Program-made: the position numbers and the translations under genes
Notes under the pieces: generated by a model
What the model was told of the DNA's origin: nothing
The model's database searches: none
Seen by the model: only the letters and a program-made list of their open reading frames with translations
NCBI RefSeq assembly: GCF_019511645.1
Contig: NZ_JAEUAX010000001.1
Location: 310,001 to 374,000 of the forward strand
Direction: 5' to 3'
DNA from: Microbacterium ureisolvens
GTDB lineage: Bacteria; Actinomycetota; Actinomycetes; Actinomycetales; Microbacteriaceae
DNA length: 64,000 nucleotides
In this document: one piece after another, positions 1-8,139 of the stretch
Numbering within the stretch: position 1 is the stretch's first letter
Layout: each line of letters opens with the position of its first letter

Positions 1-1382
1 CTGAGCAGCGTCGGGCGTCCGTCGGCGGGCTTCGGCACGTTGAGGTTGTTGACGACGATCGGCTGCGTGCCGCGGAGGCGCGACTGCAGCACGATCGAGT
101 TCATCCACGCGCCGCCTCGCTTCGTGTCCCGCGTGTAGAGGTCGAGGATGTAGAGCCCGAGCGTCGAGCCGTCAGCGTTGTGGACCTCGAAGACGCGTGT
201 GTCCGGGTGGTATCCGCCGAGGTCGGTGCGCTCGATGAAGGTGATCCCGTACAGGTCGGTCGCGGCGCGGAACACGCCGTCCTTGAGCACCCGCTCCGCC
301 TCGAACCATGGCCGCAGCGCCGCGCGGTCGAGGTCGTACTCGGCGGCCCGGACCTTCTCGGTGTAGAACGCCCAGTCATGCGCCTCAAGGGCGAACGGCG
401 CAGGGCCGGCATCGATGATGGCCTGGAGCTTCGTCTGCTCGCGTCGCGCATTGCGCGCCGCGGGTGCGGCGAGCTGGCGCAGCAGATCGTGGACGGCCGC
501 GGGCGATCCTGCGGTCTCGTCCGACGTGATGTATGCGGCGTGCGAGTCGTAGCCGAGCAGGGCGGCGCGCTCGGCGCGCAGCCGCACGATCTCGAGCAGT
601 GTGGCGCGGTTGTCGTTCTCGTTGCCGCGCGAGCCGCGAGAACGGGATGCCGCGAGAAGGCGCGCGCGCGAACGCCGATCGGTCAGGCTGGAGAGGTAGG
701 GATGGCCGGTGAAGAGGGTGAGCGTCACGACCCACTTCCCCTCCAGCCCACGATCGGCCGCGGCCTGCGCCGCGGCGGAGAGCTCGCCCTCGGAGAGCCC
801 GTCGAGCTCGGAGGCGTCGTCGAACACGACCGCCAGATCGTTGGTGTCGGCGAGCAGGTTCTTCTCGAACTGCGTCGTGAGAGTCGACAGACGCTGGTTG
901 AGCTCTGTCAGGCGCTTCTTCGCCTCATCGTCGAGGCCGGCGCCGGCGTGCGCCATCTCGGTATGGTGGCGCTCCACCAGGTACCGCTGCTCCGGGGTCA
1001 GGTCGAGTTCATCCAGCTGGTCGTGGATCGTCTCGATGCGCCCGAACAGGGCGGAATCCAGCTGGATCGAGTCCTGGTGCGCCGACATGAGGGGCGCCAG
1101 CTTCTCTTCGATCTCCTGGATCTCGGGCGTCGCGTCGGCGGAGGACACCGTGTAGAAGGTCCGCGCGATGTCACCCAGGAGTCGTCCGCTCTCCTCCAGG
1201 GGCAGCAGGGTGTTCTCGAACGTCGGCGTCGACCGCGCGCGCGTGATCGCGGACACTTCGGCCGTATGGGCGGCGAAGGCCTGCTCGAACGCCGGCAGGT
1301 AGTGCTCGGGGCGGATGACGGCGTAGTCGGGCAGCCCGTACGGCAGCGTGCTGGGGGACAGAAGCGGATTGTCGTTCGGCAT
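1..1382 (-). CDS. dcp: M3-family metallopeptidase (oligopeptidase / peptidyl-dipeptidase Dcp-like), C-terminus outside window
   Basis: Reading the minus strand from the ATG at 1382 gives an open frame of about 460 codons that runs off the window edge. It begins MPNDNPLLSPSTLPYGLPDY and continues through the long alpha-helical N-terminal region typical of Dcp/oligopeptidase A enzymes, for example PTFENTLLPLEESGR and the LTELNQRLSTLTTQFEKN segment. The zinc-binding HEXXH site would lie beyond position 1 and is not visible. Family members are cytoplasmic and trim oligopeptides, Dcp removing C-terminal dipeptides. A GGAG sits just upstream of the ATG. The gene is divergent from the arsR-type gene at 1503, and both share the iteron-bearing intergenic region. 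Confidence 0.85.
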   Translation of the reverse strand, partial: MPNDNPLLSPSTLPYGLPDYAVIRPEHYLPAFEQAFAAHTAEVSAITRARSTPTFENTLLPLEESGRLLGDIARTFYTVSSADATPEIQEIEEKLAPLMSAHQDSIQLDSALFGRIETIHDQLDELDLTPEQRYLVERHHTEMAHAGAGLDDEAKKRLTELNQRLSTLTTQFEKNLLADTNDLAVVFDDASELDGLSEGELSAAAQAAADRGLEGKWVVTLTLFTGHPYLSSLTDRRSRARLLAASRSRGSRGNENDNRATLLEIVRLRAERAALLGYDSHAAYITSDETAGSPAAVHDLLRQLAAPAARNARREQTKLQAIIDAGPAPFALEAHDWAFYTEKVRAAEYDLDRAALRPWFEAERVLKDGVFRAATDLYGITFIERTDLGGYHPDTRVFEVHNADGSTLGLYILDLYTRDTKRGGAWMNSIVLQSRLRGTQPIVVNNLNVPKPADGRPTLL

Positions 1383-1425
1383 GGTCTCCAGCGTAGTCAC
1401 GCCGACGGGCGATGCCGAGAGTGTT

Positions 1426-1495
1426 TTGCAAAGATCCAATTGCAAACAAGTAATTGCAAAGAAGTGCTTGCAAAGATCTCTTTGCATCACTAATC
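1426..1495. repeat. Five 14-bp-spaced TTGCA iterons (operator array)
   Basis: TTGCAAA begins at 1426, 1440, 1454 and 1468, and a fifth, shorter TTGCA begins at 1482, so the period is exactly 14 bp. Three copies extend to TTGCAAAGA. The last two copies also form an 18-bp inverted repeat (1469-1486) with 8-bp arms TGCAAAGA/TCTTTGCA around TC. The AT-rich array stands out from its high-GC surroundings. It covers the promoter of the regulator gene at 1503, so it is probably that protein's autoregulatory site (inference). Confidence 0.8.
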
Positions 1496-1502
1496 TGAGG
1501 GC
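1468..1502 (+). promoter_or_regulatory. Promoter of the ArsR-type gene; probable leaderless transcript
   Basis: A -35-like TTGCAA (1468-1473), a 17-bp spacer and a -10-like TAATCT (1491-1496) place the transcription start about 7 nt after the -10, on the A of the ATG at 1503. The GAGGG before the ATG is only one base away, too close to act as a normal ribosome binding site. A leaderless mRNA is therefore likely. The -35 is itself iteron 4 and the spacer holds iteron 5, so bound repressor would occlude polymerase. Confidence 0.6.
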
Positions 1503-2141
1503 ATGGCTGAGAACGAGACCCCGGATGCGAAGGATGCCGCCGCCCGCACGGAGGAGCGACACCACCAGGACCGCGTCCTGGATTCCGGAGCCCTGAGGGC
1601 ACTTGCGCACCCGCTTCGCGTGAAGATCTACGACATCCTCAGCCAGTACGGCCCGCAGACGGCGAGTTCACTCGCGGAGCGGCTGGGGGAGTCCAGCGGA
1701 TCCACGAGCTACCACCTTCGCGCCCTCGCCAAGCAGGACCTCATCCGCGAGGCCGAGGATCGCGGTACCGGCCGCGAGCGGTGGTGGGAGCGTCCGGTCG
1801 GGGGCGTGTCCTTCGCGAATCCCGACGCGATGACGACGCCGGCGGGACGCGCGGCGACGCAGGTCGTGATGAACGAGTTCCTGCGCAACCGCAACGATCA
1901 GCTGCTCGACTTCGTCAACCGGGGCATCGGCGGCGAAGACGAGATGTGGCAGGAGGGGACCCTGATCTCCACGGCCACGGCGCGCCTCACGCCGGAGCAG
2001 AGCAAGGATCTGGCGCTCAAGATCATGGCGCTCATCGACGAGACCGTCGACAACTACCGCAATCAGACCGGCGAGAACGTCCGGCCCGTCACCATCCGGG
2101 CCGACCTGTTCCCGCTCCCGCAACTAGGAGGACAGTCATGA
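1503..2141 (+). CDS. ArsR-type winged-helix transcriptional regulator
   Basis: The 212-aa protein has an N-terminal winged helix (about residues 28-95) with LRALAHPLRVKIYDILSQYG, then SSLAERLGESSGSTSYHLRALAKQDLI, the recognition helix of the ArsR/HTH_20 type, and a basic wing rich in R and W. There are no metal-binding Cys or His pairs, so it is not a classical metal sensor. The C-terminal half is helical and unassigned. It begins a three-gene operon with a 76-aa protein and an MFS exporter, each overlapping the next by 4 bp. By analogy with such pairs it likely represses the exporter and responds to its substrate. The iterons upstream are the obvious operator. Confidence 0.88.
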   Translation: MAENETPDAKDAAARTEERHHQDRVLDSGALRALAHPLRVKIYDILSQYGPQTASSLAERLGESSGSTSYHLRALAKQDLIREAEDRGTGRERWWERPVGGVSFANPDAMTTPAGRAATQVVMNEFLRNRNDQLLDFVNRGIGGEDEMWQEGTLISTATARLTPEQSKDLALKIMALIDETVDNYRNQTGENVRPVTIRADLFPLPQLGGQS

Positions 2142-2368
2142 GCGCCATCACGGCAGACGAACTCGCGGCACGTGGGTTCCGGGCATCCGCCACCCGATTC
2201 GACCGCGCACTGCTGCGCGCAGCATCCGCCCTCGACGCGTACGTCGTCGCACGCGTCGAGAAGCGAGACGACGCCCAGGAGCGTCGCGCACTGACCGTGC
2301 AGGCCGCCGCGAGCACCGCGCGCCGCGAAGCCGAGGCGCGCGCAGCCGTGGGGATGCTCCCGCGATGA
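2138..2368 (+). CDS. Small conserved-position hypothetical protein (76 aa)
   Basis: This ORF starts with an ATGA overlap on the regulator's stop and ends with an ATGA overlap on the MFS gene. The ribosome binding site TAGGAGGA lies 6-12 bases upstream. The product, starting MSAITADELAARGFRASATR, is an alanine- and arginine-rich, mostly helical, soluble peptide with no cysteine and no membrane segment. It is too short for a known enzyme and I do not recognise the family. Its place between regulator and exporter, with translational coupling on both sides, argues that it is really expressed. Confidence 0.7.
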   Translation: MSAITADELAARGFRASATRFDRALLRAASALDAYVVARVEKRDDAQERRALTVQAAASTARREAEARAAVGMLPR

Positions 2369-3729
2369 GCGAGAGCCTCGAAACGGCGGAGCGGACCGGA
2401 TCGCCGGCCGGGCGGGCACGCAGGGTCCCGCTCGGCCGCGATTTCGGCAAGCTGTGGACGGCCGCCGCCTTCAGCAACCTGGCCGATGGGCTCGGGCGAG
2501 TGGCGGTGCCGCTCATCGCCACCACCCTCACTCGCGACCCGCTCGCGATCTCGGCGATCGGAGCGCTCGCGTTCCTGCCGTGGCTCGTCTTCGGCCTCCC
2601 GGCCGGCATGATCGTCGACCGCTTCGACCGCCGATGGATCATGGCGTTCGCGAACGGCCTCCGGGGGCTTGCTGCTGTGGGGCTCGCCCTGCTGACCGTC
2701 TCGGGGGCGCTCGACATCTGGTGGCTGTTCGCCGGCGTGCTGGTGTTCGGGCTCGGCGAGACGCTGTTCGACAACGCGACCAATGCGATCGTGCCGGGCG
2801 TGGTGAAGCGCCCCGCGCTCGACCGTGCCAACGGCTGGCTGCAGGCCGCGCAGATCACGATCGACAGCTTCATCTCGTCGCCGATCGGGGGTGTGCTCTT
2901 CGCGATCTCGCTCGCGCTCCCGCTGTGGGTCGGGGCGGCGGGCTACCTGATCCCCATCGTGCTCGCGGTGATGCTTCCCCTGTCCGCCGCTCGCCCGCTC
3001 CACGGTGAGCCAGGCACGTCGGTGCGGGCCGAGGCGTCCGTGGCGGCCGGCGACCCGCTGGCAGCGTCCGAGGAGGCCTCGGAGAAGACCGCCGGGACGG
3101 ATGCTGCCGCAGTCGCCCGGCCGAACGTGTCGGCCCGCGATGCCTTCGTGTACCTCTGGAACCACCCGTTCCTGCGCTCGATGGTGATCTTCACCTCGAT
3201 CGTCGGGTCGGCGTTCGCGTTCGCCCAGGCGCCGGTCTTCCTGTACTTCCTCGACGTGCAGCACGTCCCCGCCGCCGCCATCGGCGTGGTCACCGCCGGA
3301 ATCGGGCTCGGCGGGCTCGCGGGATCGCTGGTGGCACCCTCGCTCGTCGCGAAGTTCGGCCGGGGGGCGGTGATGCTCGCGGCCAACGTCATCGCGGGCC
3401 TCAGCCTCGCCGCCGTGTGGGCGGCACCCGAGGCGATCACGGGAACCATCGCGTACGGCCTGATGGCCGCCGCCGTGTCGGTGTGGAACGTGCCCTGGGG
3501 CGCGCTGCGTCAGACGATCGTGCCCGGCCACATGTTCGGCCGCGTGCTCGGCATCAGTCGCACGTTCACGTGGGGCATCTTCCCGTTCGCGACGCTTCTC
3601 GGCGGGTGGGTCGCCCGCATCGACCTGCGGCTGCCGTTCCTCATCGCCGCGGGCGTCACGCTCGTCGCGACCCTGTTCGCCATACGTCTGCTCCTGTCGG
3701 CGTCGCAGCACGACGCGCCGGAGGAATGA
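2365..3729 (+). CDS. MFS exporter (MefA/EntS-like drug or metabolite efflux)
   Basis: The 454-aa protein has two blocks of six hydrophobic segments separated by an Ala/Glu-rich hydrophilic loop at about residues 210-250. The motif GLPAGMIVDRFDRRWIM (about 77-93) is the MFS loop 2-3 signature, and the fold matches the MFS_3 family of macrolide and enterobactin exporters. It is the last gene of the ArsR-type operon, so expression is probably induced by a compound it expels. The substrate cannot be read from the sequence. A 17-bp-arm hairpin follows the gene. Confidence 0.88.
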   Translation: MSESLETAERTGSPAGRARRVPLGRDFGKLWTAAAFSNLADGLGRVAVPLIATTLTRDPLAISAIGALAFLPWLVFGLPAGMIVDRFDRRWIMAFANGLRGLAAVGLALLTVSGALDIWWLFAGVLVFGLGETLFDNATNAIVPGVVKRPALDRANGWLQAAQITIDSFISSPIGGVLFAISLALPLWVGAAGYLIPIVLAVMLPLSAARPLHGEPGTSVRAEASVAAGDPLAASEEASEKTAGTDAAAVARPNVSARDAFVYLWNHPFLRSMVIFTSIVGSAFAFAQAPVFLYFLDVQHVPAAAIGVVTAGIGLGGLAGSLVAPSLVAKFGRGAVMLAANVIAGLSLAAVWAAPEAITGTIAYGLMAAAVSVWNVPWGALRQTIVPGHMFGRVLGISRTFTWGIFPFATLLGGWVARIDLRLPFLIAAGVTLVATLFAIRLLLSASQHDAPEE

Positions 3730-3738
3730 GCCCGGAAC

Positions 3739-3987
3739 TTACGCGAAGCCGTCGTCCGGATCGTGCCGGACGACGGCTTCGCCGTCGGCGTCCAGCGACA
3801 CGATCACGCCGGTGTCGAGCTCCGCGATGGGCTTGCCCTCCAGCCACGTGAGCGTCCAGCGCGGCCGCGGCTGACCCAGTTGGTCGCCGGGGATCGTCTC
3901 GTCGACGGAACGGATGCCGCGCACGAGTGCCTCTGGGACGGCCTTGGGCGGTTCGTCGCCCGAGGTCCAGCGTGTTCCGAGCTGCAT
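3739..3987 (-). CDS. Hypothetical protein downstream of valS (82 aa)
   Basis: Starts at the ATG at 3987 with AGGAGG seven bases upstream, one base after the valS stop, so it is cotranscribed with valS. The product (MQLGTRWTSGDEPPKAVPEA...) is acidic and soluble, with tryptophans in a short beta-rich core (RPRWTLTWLEGKPIAELDTG). I do not recognise a named domain. The strong ribosome binding site and tight linkage to valS make it a real gene. Its last codons (HDPDDGFA) coincide with a perfect hairpin. A small accessory role is possible but is inference only. Confidence 0.75.
   Translation of the reverse strand: MQLGTRWTSGDEPPKAVPEALVRGIRSVDETIPGDQLGQPRPRWTLTWLEGKPIAELDTGVIVSLDADGEAVVRHDPDDGFA
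3743..3782. terminator. Perfect 17-bp hairpin between convergent genes
   Basis: Arms 3743-3759 and 3766-3782 are exact reverse complements around a 6-base loop (ATCGTG). No T-tract follows on either strand. It lies just after the MFS stop on the plus strand and inside the last codons of the convergent 82-aa gene on the minus strand. A bidirectional terminator or 3'-end stabiliser is the likely role. Confidence 0.65.
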
Positions 3988-3988
3988 G

Positions 3989-6589
3989 TCAGACCTCCTG
4001 AGGAGCGAGTTCCACGCTGTCGATGACGAGCTCGCTCCACCCGTCGAGCAGTTCCAGCGTCTCGATGCGACCGACGGCCCGCAGGTCGCCCTCCGCGAGC
4101 CGCAGGTTGGCGATCGTGTGATCCTCGGCGCGAATGGTGAGCGACGCCACGGGGGTCTTCTGCGACGCCTTCGCCTCGGTCTTCGCACGGCGGATGCCGA
4201 TCAGCGCGGTGCTCACTGCGGTGAGGACCGCCGGGTCGCCCCACTCCTCATCGGGTGCGACGGGCCAGTCCGCCGTGTGCACCGATCCGTCGTTGAACCA
4301 CGACCATGCCTCCTCGGCCGCGAACGCGAGCACGGGGGCCAGAAGCCGCAGCAGCGTCGACATCGCCAGGCGCAGCGCCAGCGCGGCGGACGCCTGACCG
4401 GCGTCGGTCTGGTTGTACGCGCGCTCCTTGACAAGCTCGAGGTAGTCGTCGCAGAACGTCCAGAAGAAGGACTCGGTCACCTCCAGCGCCCGCGCGTGGT
4501 CGTAGTTGTCGAACGCCTTCGTGGCTTCGCGCACCACGCCGTGGAGGGTCGCGAGCATCGATGCATCGAGCGCGTGAGTCACCTCCGCACCTTCGGGCAC
4601 GGGGAACGACAGCACGAACTTCGCAGCGTTGAGCACCTTGATCGCGAGGCGGCGGCCGATCTTCACCTGCGTCGGGTTCTGCGGGTCGAACGCCGCGTCG
4701 GTGCCCAGACGGCTCGAGGCCGCCCAGTACCGCACGGCATCCGAGCCGTGCTGGGAGAGGATGTCGGCGGGCGTGACGACGTTGCCCTTCGACTTCGACA
4801 TCTTCTTGCGGTCGGGGTCGACGATGAAGCCGGAGATCGCAGCATCCGTCCACGGCGCACGATCGTCCTCGAGCGCGCTGCGCAGCATCGTCGAGAACAG
4901 CCACGTGCGGATGATGTCCTGGCCCTGCGGACGCAGGTCGAACGGTGCGACGAGGTTCCACAGCTCTGGGTCGCGCTCCCAGCCGCCCGCGAGCTGGGGC
5001 GTGAGCGACGAGGTCGCCCATGTGTCGAAGATGTCGTTCTCGCCCTCGAAGCCGCCGGGCACGCCGCGCTGGTCCGCGGTGTAGCCGGCGGGCACGTCGG
5101 TGGACGGATCGATCGGAAGCGACGCGTGGTCCGGGGTGAGCACGCGGTCGTAGTCCCGCTCGCCGTTCTCGTCGAGCGCGTACCAGACGGGGATCGGCAC
5201 GCCGAAGAAGCGCTGACGCGAGACGAGCCAGTCGCCGGTGAGGCCGTTGGTCCAGTTCTCGTAGCGCACGCGCATGAAGTCGGGGTGCCACGACATGTCC
5301 TTGCCGAGCGCGATGAGCTTGTCGCGCAGCGCCTCGTCGCGAGCACCGTTGCGGATATACCACTGGCGCGTCGAGACGATCTCCATCGGGCGGTCGCCCT
5401 TCTCGTAGAACTTCACGACGTGCGTGAAGGGCTTCGGGTCGCCGACCAGCTCACCGGAGTCCTGCAGCAGCTCGACGACGCGCTTCTTGGCGCTGAACAC
5501 CGTCTTTCCTGCCAGCTCCGCGTACGCCGCCTTCCCGGCATCCGTCGTGATGGCGTCCGGTGCGTCCGCGATCACGCGGCCGTCGAGGCCGAGGATCGTG
5601 CGGTTCGGCAGGTTCAGCTCGCGCCACCAGATGATGTCGGTCACGTCGCCGAAGGTGCAGATCATCGCGATGCCCGAGCCTTTGTCTGGCTGCGCCAGCG
5701 GGTGCGCGAGCACCGGCACCTCGACGTCGAAGAGCGGGGTGCGCACGGTCGTGCCGAAGAGGGGCTGGTAGCGCTCGTCGTCGGGGTGGGCGACCAGCGC
5801 GACGCATGCGGGGAGCAGCTCGGGGCGGGTCGTCTCGATGTGGACGTCACCCGCGCCGTCGGTGCGATGGAAGGCGACCCGGTGGAAGGCGGCGGGCTGC
5901 TCGCGCTCCTCGAGCTCGGCCTGCGCGATCGCCGTGCGGAAGTCGATGTCCCACATCGTCGGCGCGAGGTCCTGGTAGGCCTCCCCGCGCTGCAGGTTGC
6001 GCAGGAATGCGAGCTGGCTCGTGCGGATCGTGTCGTCGGAGATGGTGCGGTAGGTCTGCGTCCAGTCGACGCTCAGGCCGAGCTGACGGAAGAGCGCCTC
6101 GAAGTGCTTCTCATCCTCGACGGTGAGCTTCTCACAGAGCTCGATGAAGTTGCGGCGGCTGATCGGCACCTGGTCCGCGGCGCGGCTCGACTTGTTGTCA
6201 CCGCCCTCGAACGGCGGCGTGAAGTCGGCGTCATACGGCAGCGAGGGATCGCAGCGTACCCCGTAGTAGTTCTGCACGCGGCGCTCCGTCGGAAGCCCGT
6301 TGTCGTCCCAGCCCATCGGGTAGAACACGGCCTTGCCGCGCATGCGCTCGTAGCGCACCTTCAGATCGGTGTGCGTGAACGAGAAGACGTGCCCGATGTG
6401 CAGGCTTCCCGACGCCGTCGGCGGGGGAGTGTCGACCGAGTACACACCCTGGCGGCCGACCTCGGTCGCGCGGGCGCGGTCGAACAGGTACGTGCCCCGC
6501 CCCGACCACGCGGCATCCCACTTCTCCTCGAGGCCCTCCAGCGCGGGCTTGTCCGGAATCTGACCCTGTGCGGGGCGGGCGTCGGTCAT
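3989..6589 (-). CDS. valS: Valine--tRNA ligase, archaeal-like type 2
   Basis: A class I synthetase of 866 aa that charges tRNA-Val. The HIGH motif appears as GSLHIGHV (about 64-67) and the KMSKS motif as KKMSKSKGN (about 595). The sequence VDTPPPTASGSLHIGH and GWDDNGLPTERRVQNYYGV resembles the archaeal/type 2 ValRS rather than the usual bacterial PPPNVTGxLHMGH form. The protein stops soon after the anticodon-binding domain and lacks the C-terminal coiled-coil arm of standard bacterial ValRS. The start at 6589 is chosen for its GAGGAG site; an upstream ATG at 6709 has no such support and would cross the promoter. Confidence 0.95.
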   Translation of the reverse strand: MTDARPAQGQIPDKPALEGLEEKWDAAWSGRGTYLFDRARATEVGRQGVYSVDTPPPTASGSLHIGHVFSFTHTDLKVRYERMRGKAVFYPMGWDDNGLPTERRVQNYYGVRCDPSLPYDADFTPPFEGGDNKSSRAADQVPISRRNFIELCEKLTVEDEKHFEALFRQLGLSVDWTQTYRTISDDTIRTSQLAFLRNLQRGEAYQDLAPTMWDIDFRTAIAQAELEEREQPAAFHRVAFHRTDGAGDVHIETTRPELLPACVALVAHPDDERYQPLFGTTVRTPLFDVEVPVLAHPLAQPDKGSGIAMICTFGDVTDIIWWRELNLPNRTILGLDGRVIADAPDAITTDAGKAAYAELAGKTVFSAKKRVVELLQDSGELVGDPKPFTHVVKFYEKGDRPMEIVSTRQWYIRNGARDEALRDKLIALGKDMSWHPDFMRVRYENWTNGLTGDWLVSRQRFFGVPIPVWYALDENGERDYDRVLTPDHASLPIDPSTDVPAGYTADQRGVPGGFEGENDIFDTWATSSLTPQLAGGWERDPELWNLVAPFDLRPQGQDIIRTWLFSTMLRSALEDDRAPWTDAAISGFIVDPDRKKMSKSKGNVVTPADILSQHGSDAVRYWAASSRLGTDAAFDPQNPTQVKIGRRLAIKVLNAAKFVLSFPVPEGAEVTHALDASMLATLHGVVREATKAFDNYDHARALEVTESFFWTFCDDYLELVKERAYNQTDAGQASAALALRLAMSTLLRLLAPVLAFAAEEAWSWFNDGSVHTADWPVAPDEEWGDPAVLTAVSTALIGIRRAKTEAKASQKTPVASLTIRAEDHTIANLRLAEGDLRAVGRIETLELLDGWSELVIDSVELAPQEV

Positions 6590-6653
6590 GGCGTCTCCTC
6601 GAGGCGATATGTGCGGCACTGTGTGAGCGTGCCTGAGTGTGGGATGTCGCTCG

Positions 6654-6659
6654 ATTCTA
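6654..6659 (-). promoter_or_regulatory. valS promoter -10 element
   Basis: TAGAAT on the minus strand matches the -10 consensus at 5 of 6 positions and would give a leader of about 58 nt before the valS ATG. No convincing -35 is visible. The ileS promoter has the same TAGAATCG core. Confidence 0.5.
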
Positions 6660-6686
6660 CCCGGGTGCGATGCATCCGAAGGGCGG

Positions 6687-6713
6687 ACGGATGCTGCGGG
6701 GCGCAGCATCCGT
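6687..6713 (-). terminator. Hairpin terminator after the MHS transporter gene
   Basis: Arms 6687-6698 and 6702-6713 are perfect 12-bp complements (ACGGATGCTGCG/CGCAGCATCCGT) with a GGG loop. It lies seven bases beyond the stop of the minus-strand transporter and upstream of the valS promoter, so it should separate the two transcription units. Confidence 0.7.
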
Positions 6714-6719
6714 TTCCCG

Positions 6720-8075
6720 TCACGCGTTCGCGGTCGCCGTGGCGGGGTCCGTCGCGAGCTCGGGCTCCACGGCGCGCCGCGAGGCGAACCAGGCGGACAC
6801 CAGGGTGATGGCCGACATGGCGGCGAGGATCACGCCGGGGTGCCACCACGCGAAGCCCGTCGCCACGCCGAGCTCGAACGTCAGGTAGGGCACGAACCCG
6901 CTGATGGTCGCCGCCAGGGCGTACGCGAACGACAGCGCCGAATAGCGGAAGCGGTCGGGGAAGAGGTCGTTCATCAGGCCGCCGAGCGCCGCCCACGCCA
7001 TCGTCGGCAGAATGCCGCCGACCAGCATCGTCGCGACGAGGATCGGGAAGGTCGCGAACTGGAGAAGGAAGTACATCGGGAATGTGATGAGGAGCGTGCC
7101 CAGCGCGCCCCACACCACCACGTTCGCGGAGCCGACTCGGCTCGCCCATGCACCGAACAAGGGGATGGTGACCAGCTGCAGGAGGCCGCCGATCGTGGTG
7201 GCGACGAGCAGGTCCTGGAAGCTGAAGCCGAGCTGCTCGACTCCGTAATTGACCGTGTAGGTGTTCATCAGCGAGTACGACCCGATGCCGAGCAGGGCCG
7301 CACCGATGGCGATGGCCATGGCTCCGGGGCGCTTCGCGAACATCGTGAGGAACGGGACGCGGTCACGGCGCCCCTCCGCGAGGACGCGCTCGAACACGGG
7401 CGTCTCGGTGATCGACCAGCGCAGATACAGCGACACGAGCAGCAGCGGGATCGCGAGGAGGAAGGGGATCCGCCATCCCCACTCGGCGATCTCCTCCGCG
7501 GGGAGGACGGCCGTCAGCGCGATGAACACGGTCGCGGAGAGGATCGAGCCCACGGGCGAGCCGAGCTGGGGGACCGCGGCGTAGAAGGCGCGCTTGACCG
7601 GTCCGGAGTTCTCGGTCGCGATGAGGATCGAGCCGCCCCATTCGCCGCCGAGCGAGAGCCCCTGCACGATGCGCAGGAGGATCAGCAGGACCGCGCCCAG
7701 CCAGCCCGCCTGGGCGTACGTCGGGAGGATCCCGATGAGACCGGTCGCCACGCCCATGATGGCGACGGTCCACAGCAGCGTCGCCCGTCGGCCCAGGCGG
7801 TCACCCATGTAGCCGAAGATCACGGCGCCGACCGGGCGCACGACGAACGCGAGGGCGATGGTGAGGAAGGCGGCGCTGGTTGCGCCGAACTCGCCCAGGG
7901 GGTCGAAGAACAGCGGCCCGACGAAGAACGCCGAGAAGTAGGCGAACAGGTAGAAGTCGAAGGATTCGAGCGAGGTGCCCACCATCGACGCCCATGCGAC
8001 GCGTCGCGTCGGGGCGGTTTCGAGGGCGAGCGTGGATTCGGGCGCTGCGGTTGTCACGGGAGTGGATCTTGGCAC
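6720..8075 (-). CDS. MHS-family (metabolite:H+ symporter) MFS transporter
   Basis: About 451 aa with 12 hydrophobic segments. Family markers are [19 protein letters not shown] at the first helix, [14 protein letters not shown] in the 2-3 loop and [19 protein letters not shown], which is typical of the shikimate, proline-betaine and citrate symporters of the MHS family. It probably imports a small carboxylate or osmolyte with protons. The substrate is not deducible. The start is a GTG at 8075, which I prefer because it precedes a short polar N-terminus; GTG at 8057 is an alternative. Neither has a strong ribosome binding site. Confidence 0.85.
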   Translation of the reverse strand: MPRSTPVTTAAPESTLALETAPTRRVAWASMVGTSLESFDFYLFAYFSAFFVGPLFFDPLGEFGATSAAFLTIALAFVVRPVGAVIFGYMGDRLGRRATLLWTVAIMGVATGLIGILPTYAQAGWLGAVLLILLRIVQGLSLGGEWGGSILIATENSGPVKRAFYAAVPQLGSPVGSILSATVFIALTAVLPAEEIAEWGWRIPFLLAIPLLLVSLYLRWSITETPVFERVLAEGRRDRVPFLTMFAKRPGAMAIAIGAALLGIGSYSLMNTYTVNYGVEQLGFSFQDLLVATTIGGLLQLVTIPLFGAWASRVGSANVVVWGALGTLLITFPMYFLLQFATFPILVATMLVGGILPTMAWAALGGLMNDLFPDRFRYSALSFAYALAATISGFVPYLTFELGVATGFAWWHPGVILAAMSAITLVSAWFASRRAVEPELATDPATATANA

Positions 8076-8127
8076 GAGTCCACAAACCCCCGCCGCTGCC
8101 TCCGCATTCCCCCTTGCGCGACCACGA

Positions 8128-8133
8128 TAGAAT
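8128..8133 (+). promoter_or_regulatory. ileS promoter -10 element
   Basis: TAGAAT, 5 of 6 matches to the -10 consensus, lies just upstream of the T-box leader and predicts a transcription start near 8140. No good -35 is seen at the usual distance. Confidence 0.55.
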
Positions 8134-8139
8134 CGTCGG

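Noticed and set aside
1426..1495. Iterons as a plasmid or phage replication origin
   Set aside because: No Rep or DnaA-box context; the repeats sit on a regulator promoter between housekeeping-type genes.
3914..6808. 964-codon plus-strand frame opposite valS
   Set aside because: Antisense shadow of a clear synthetase gene with no recognisable domain.
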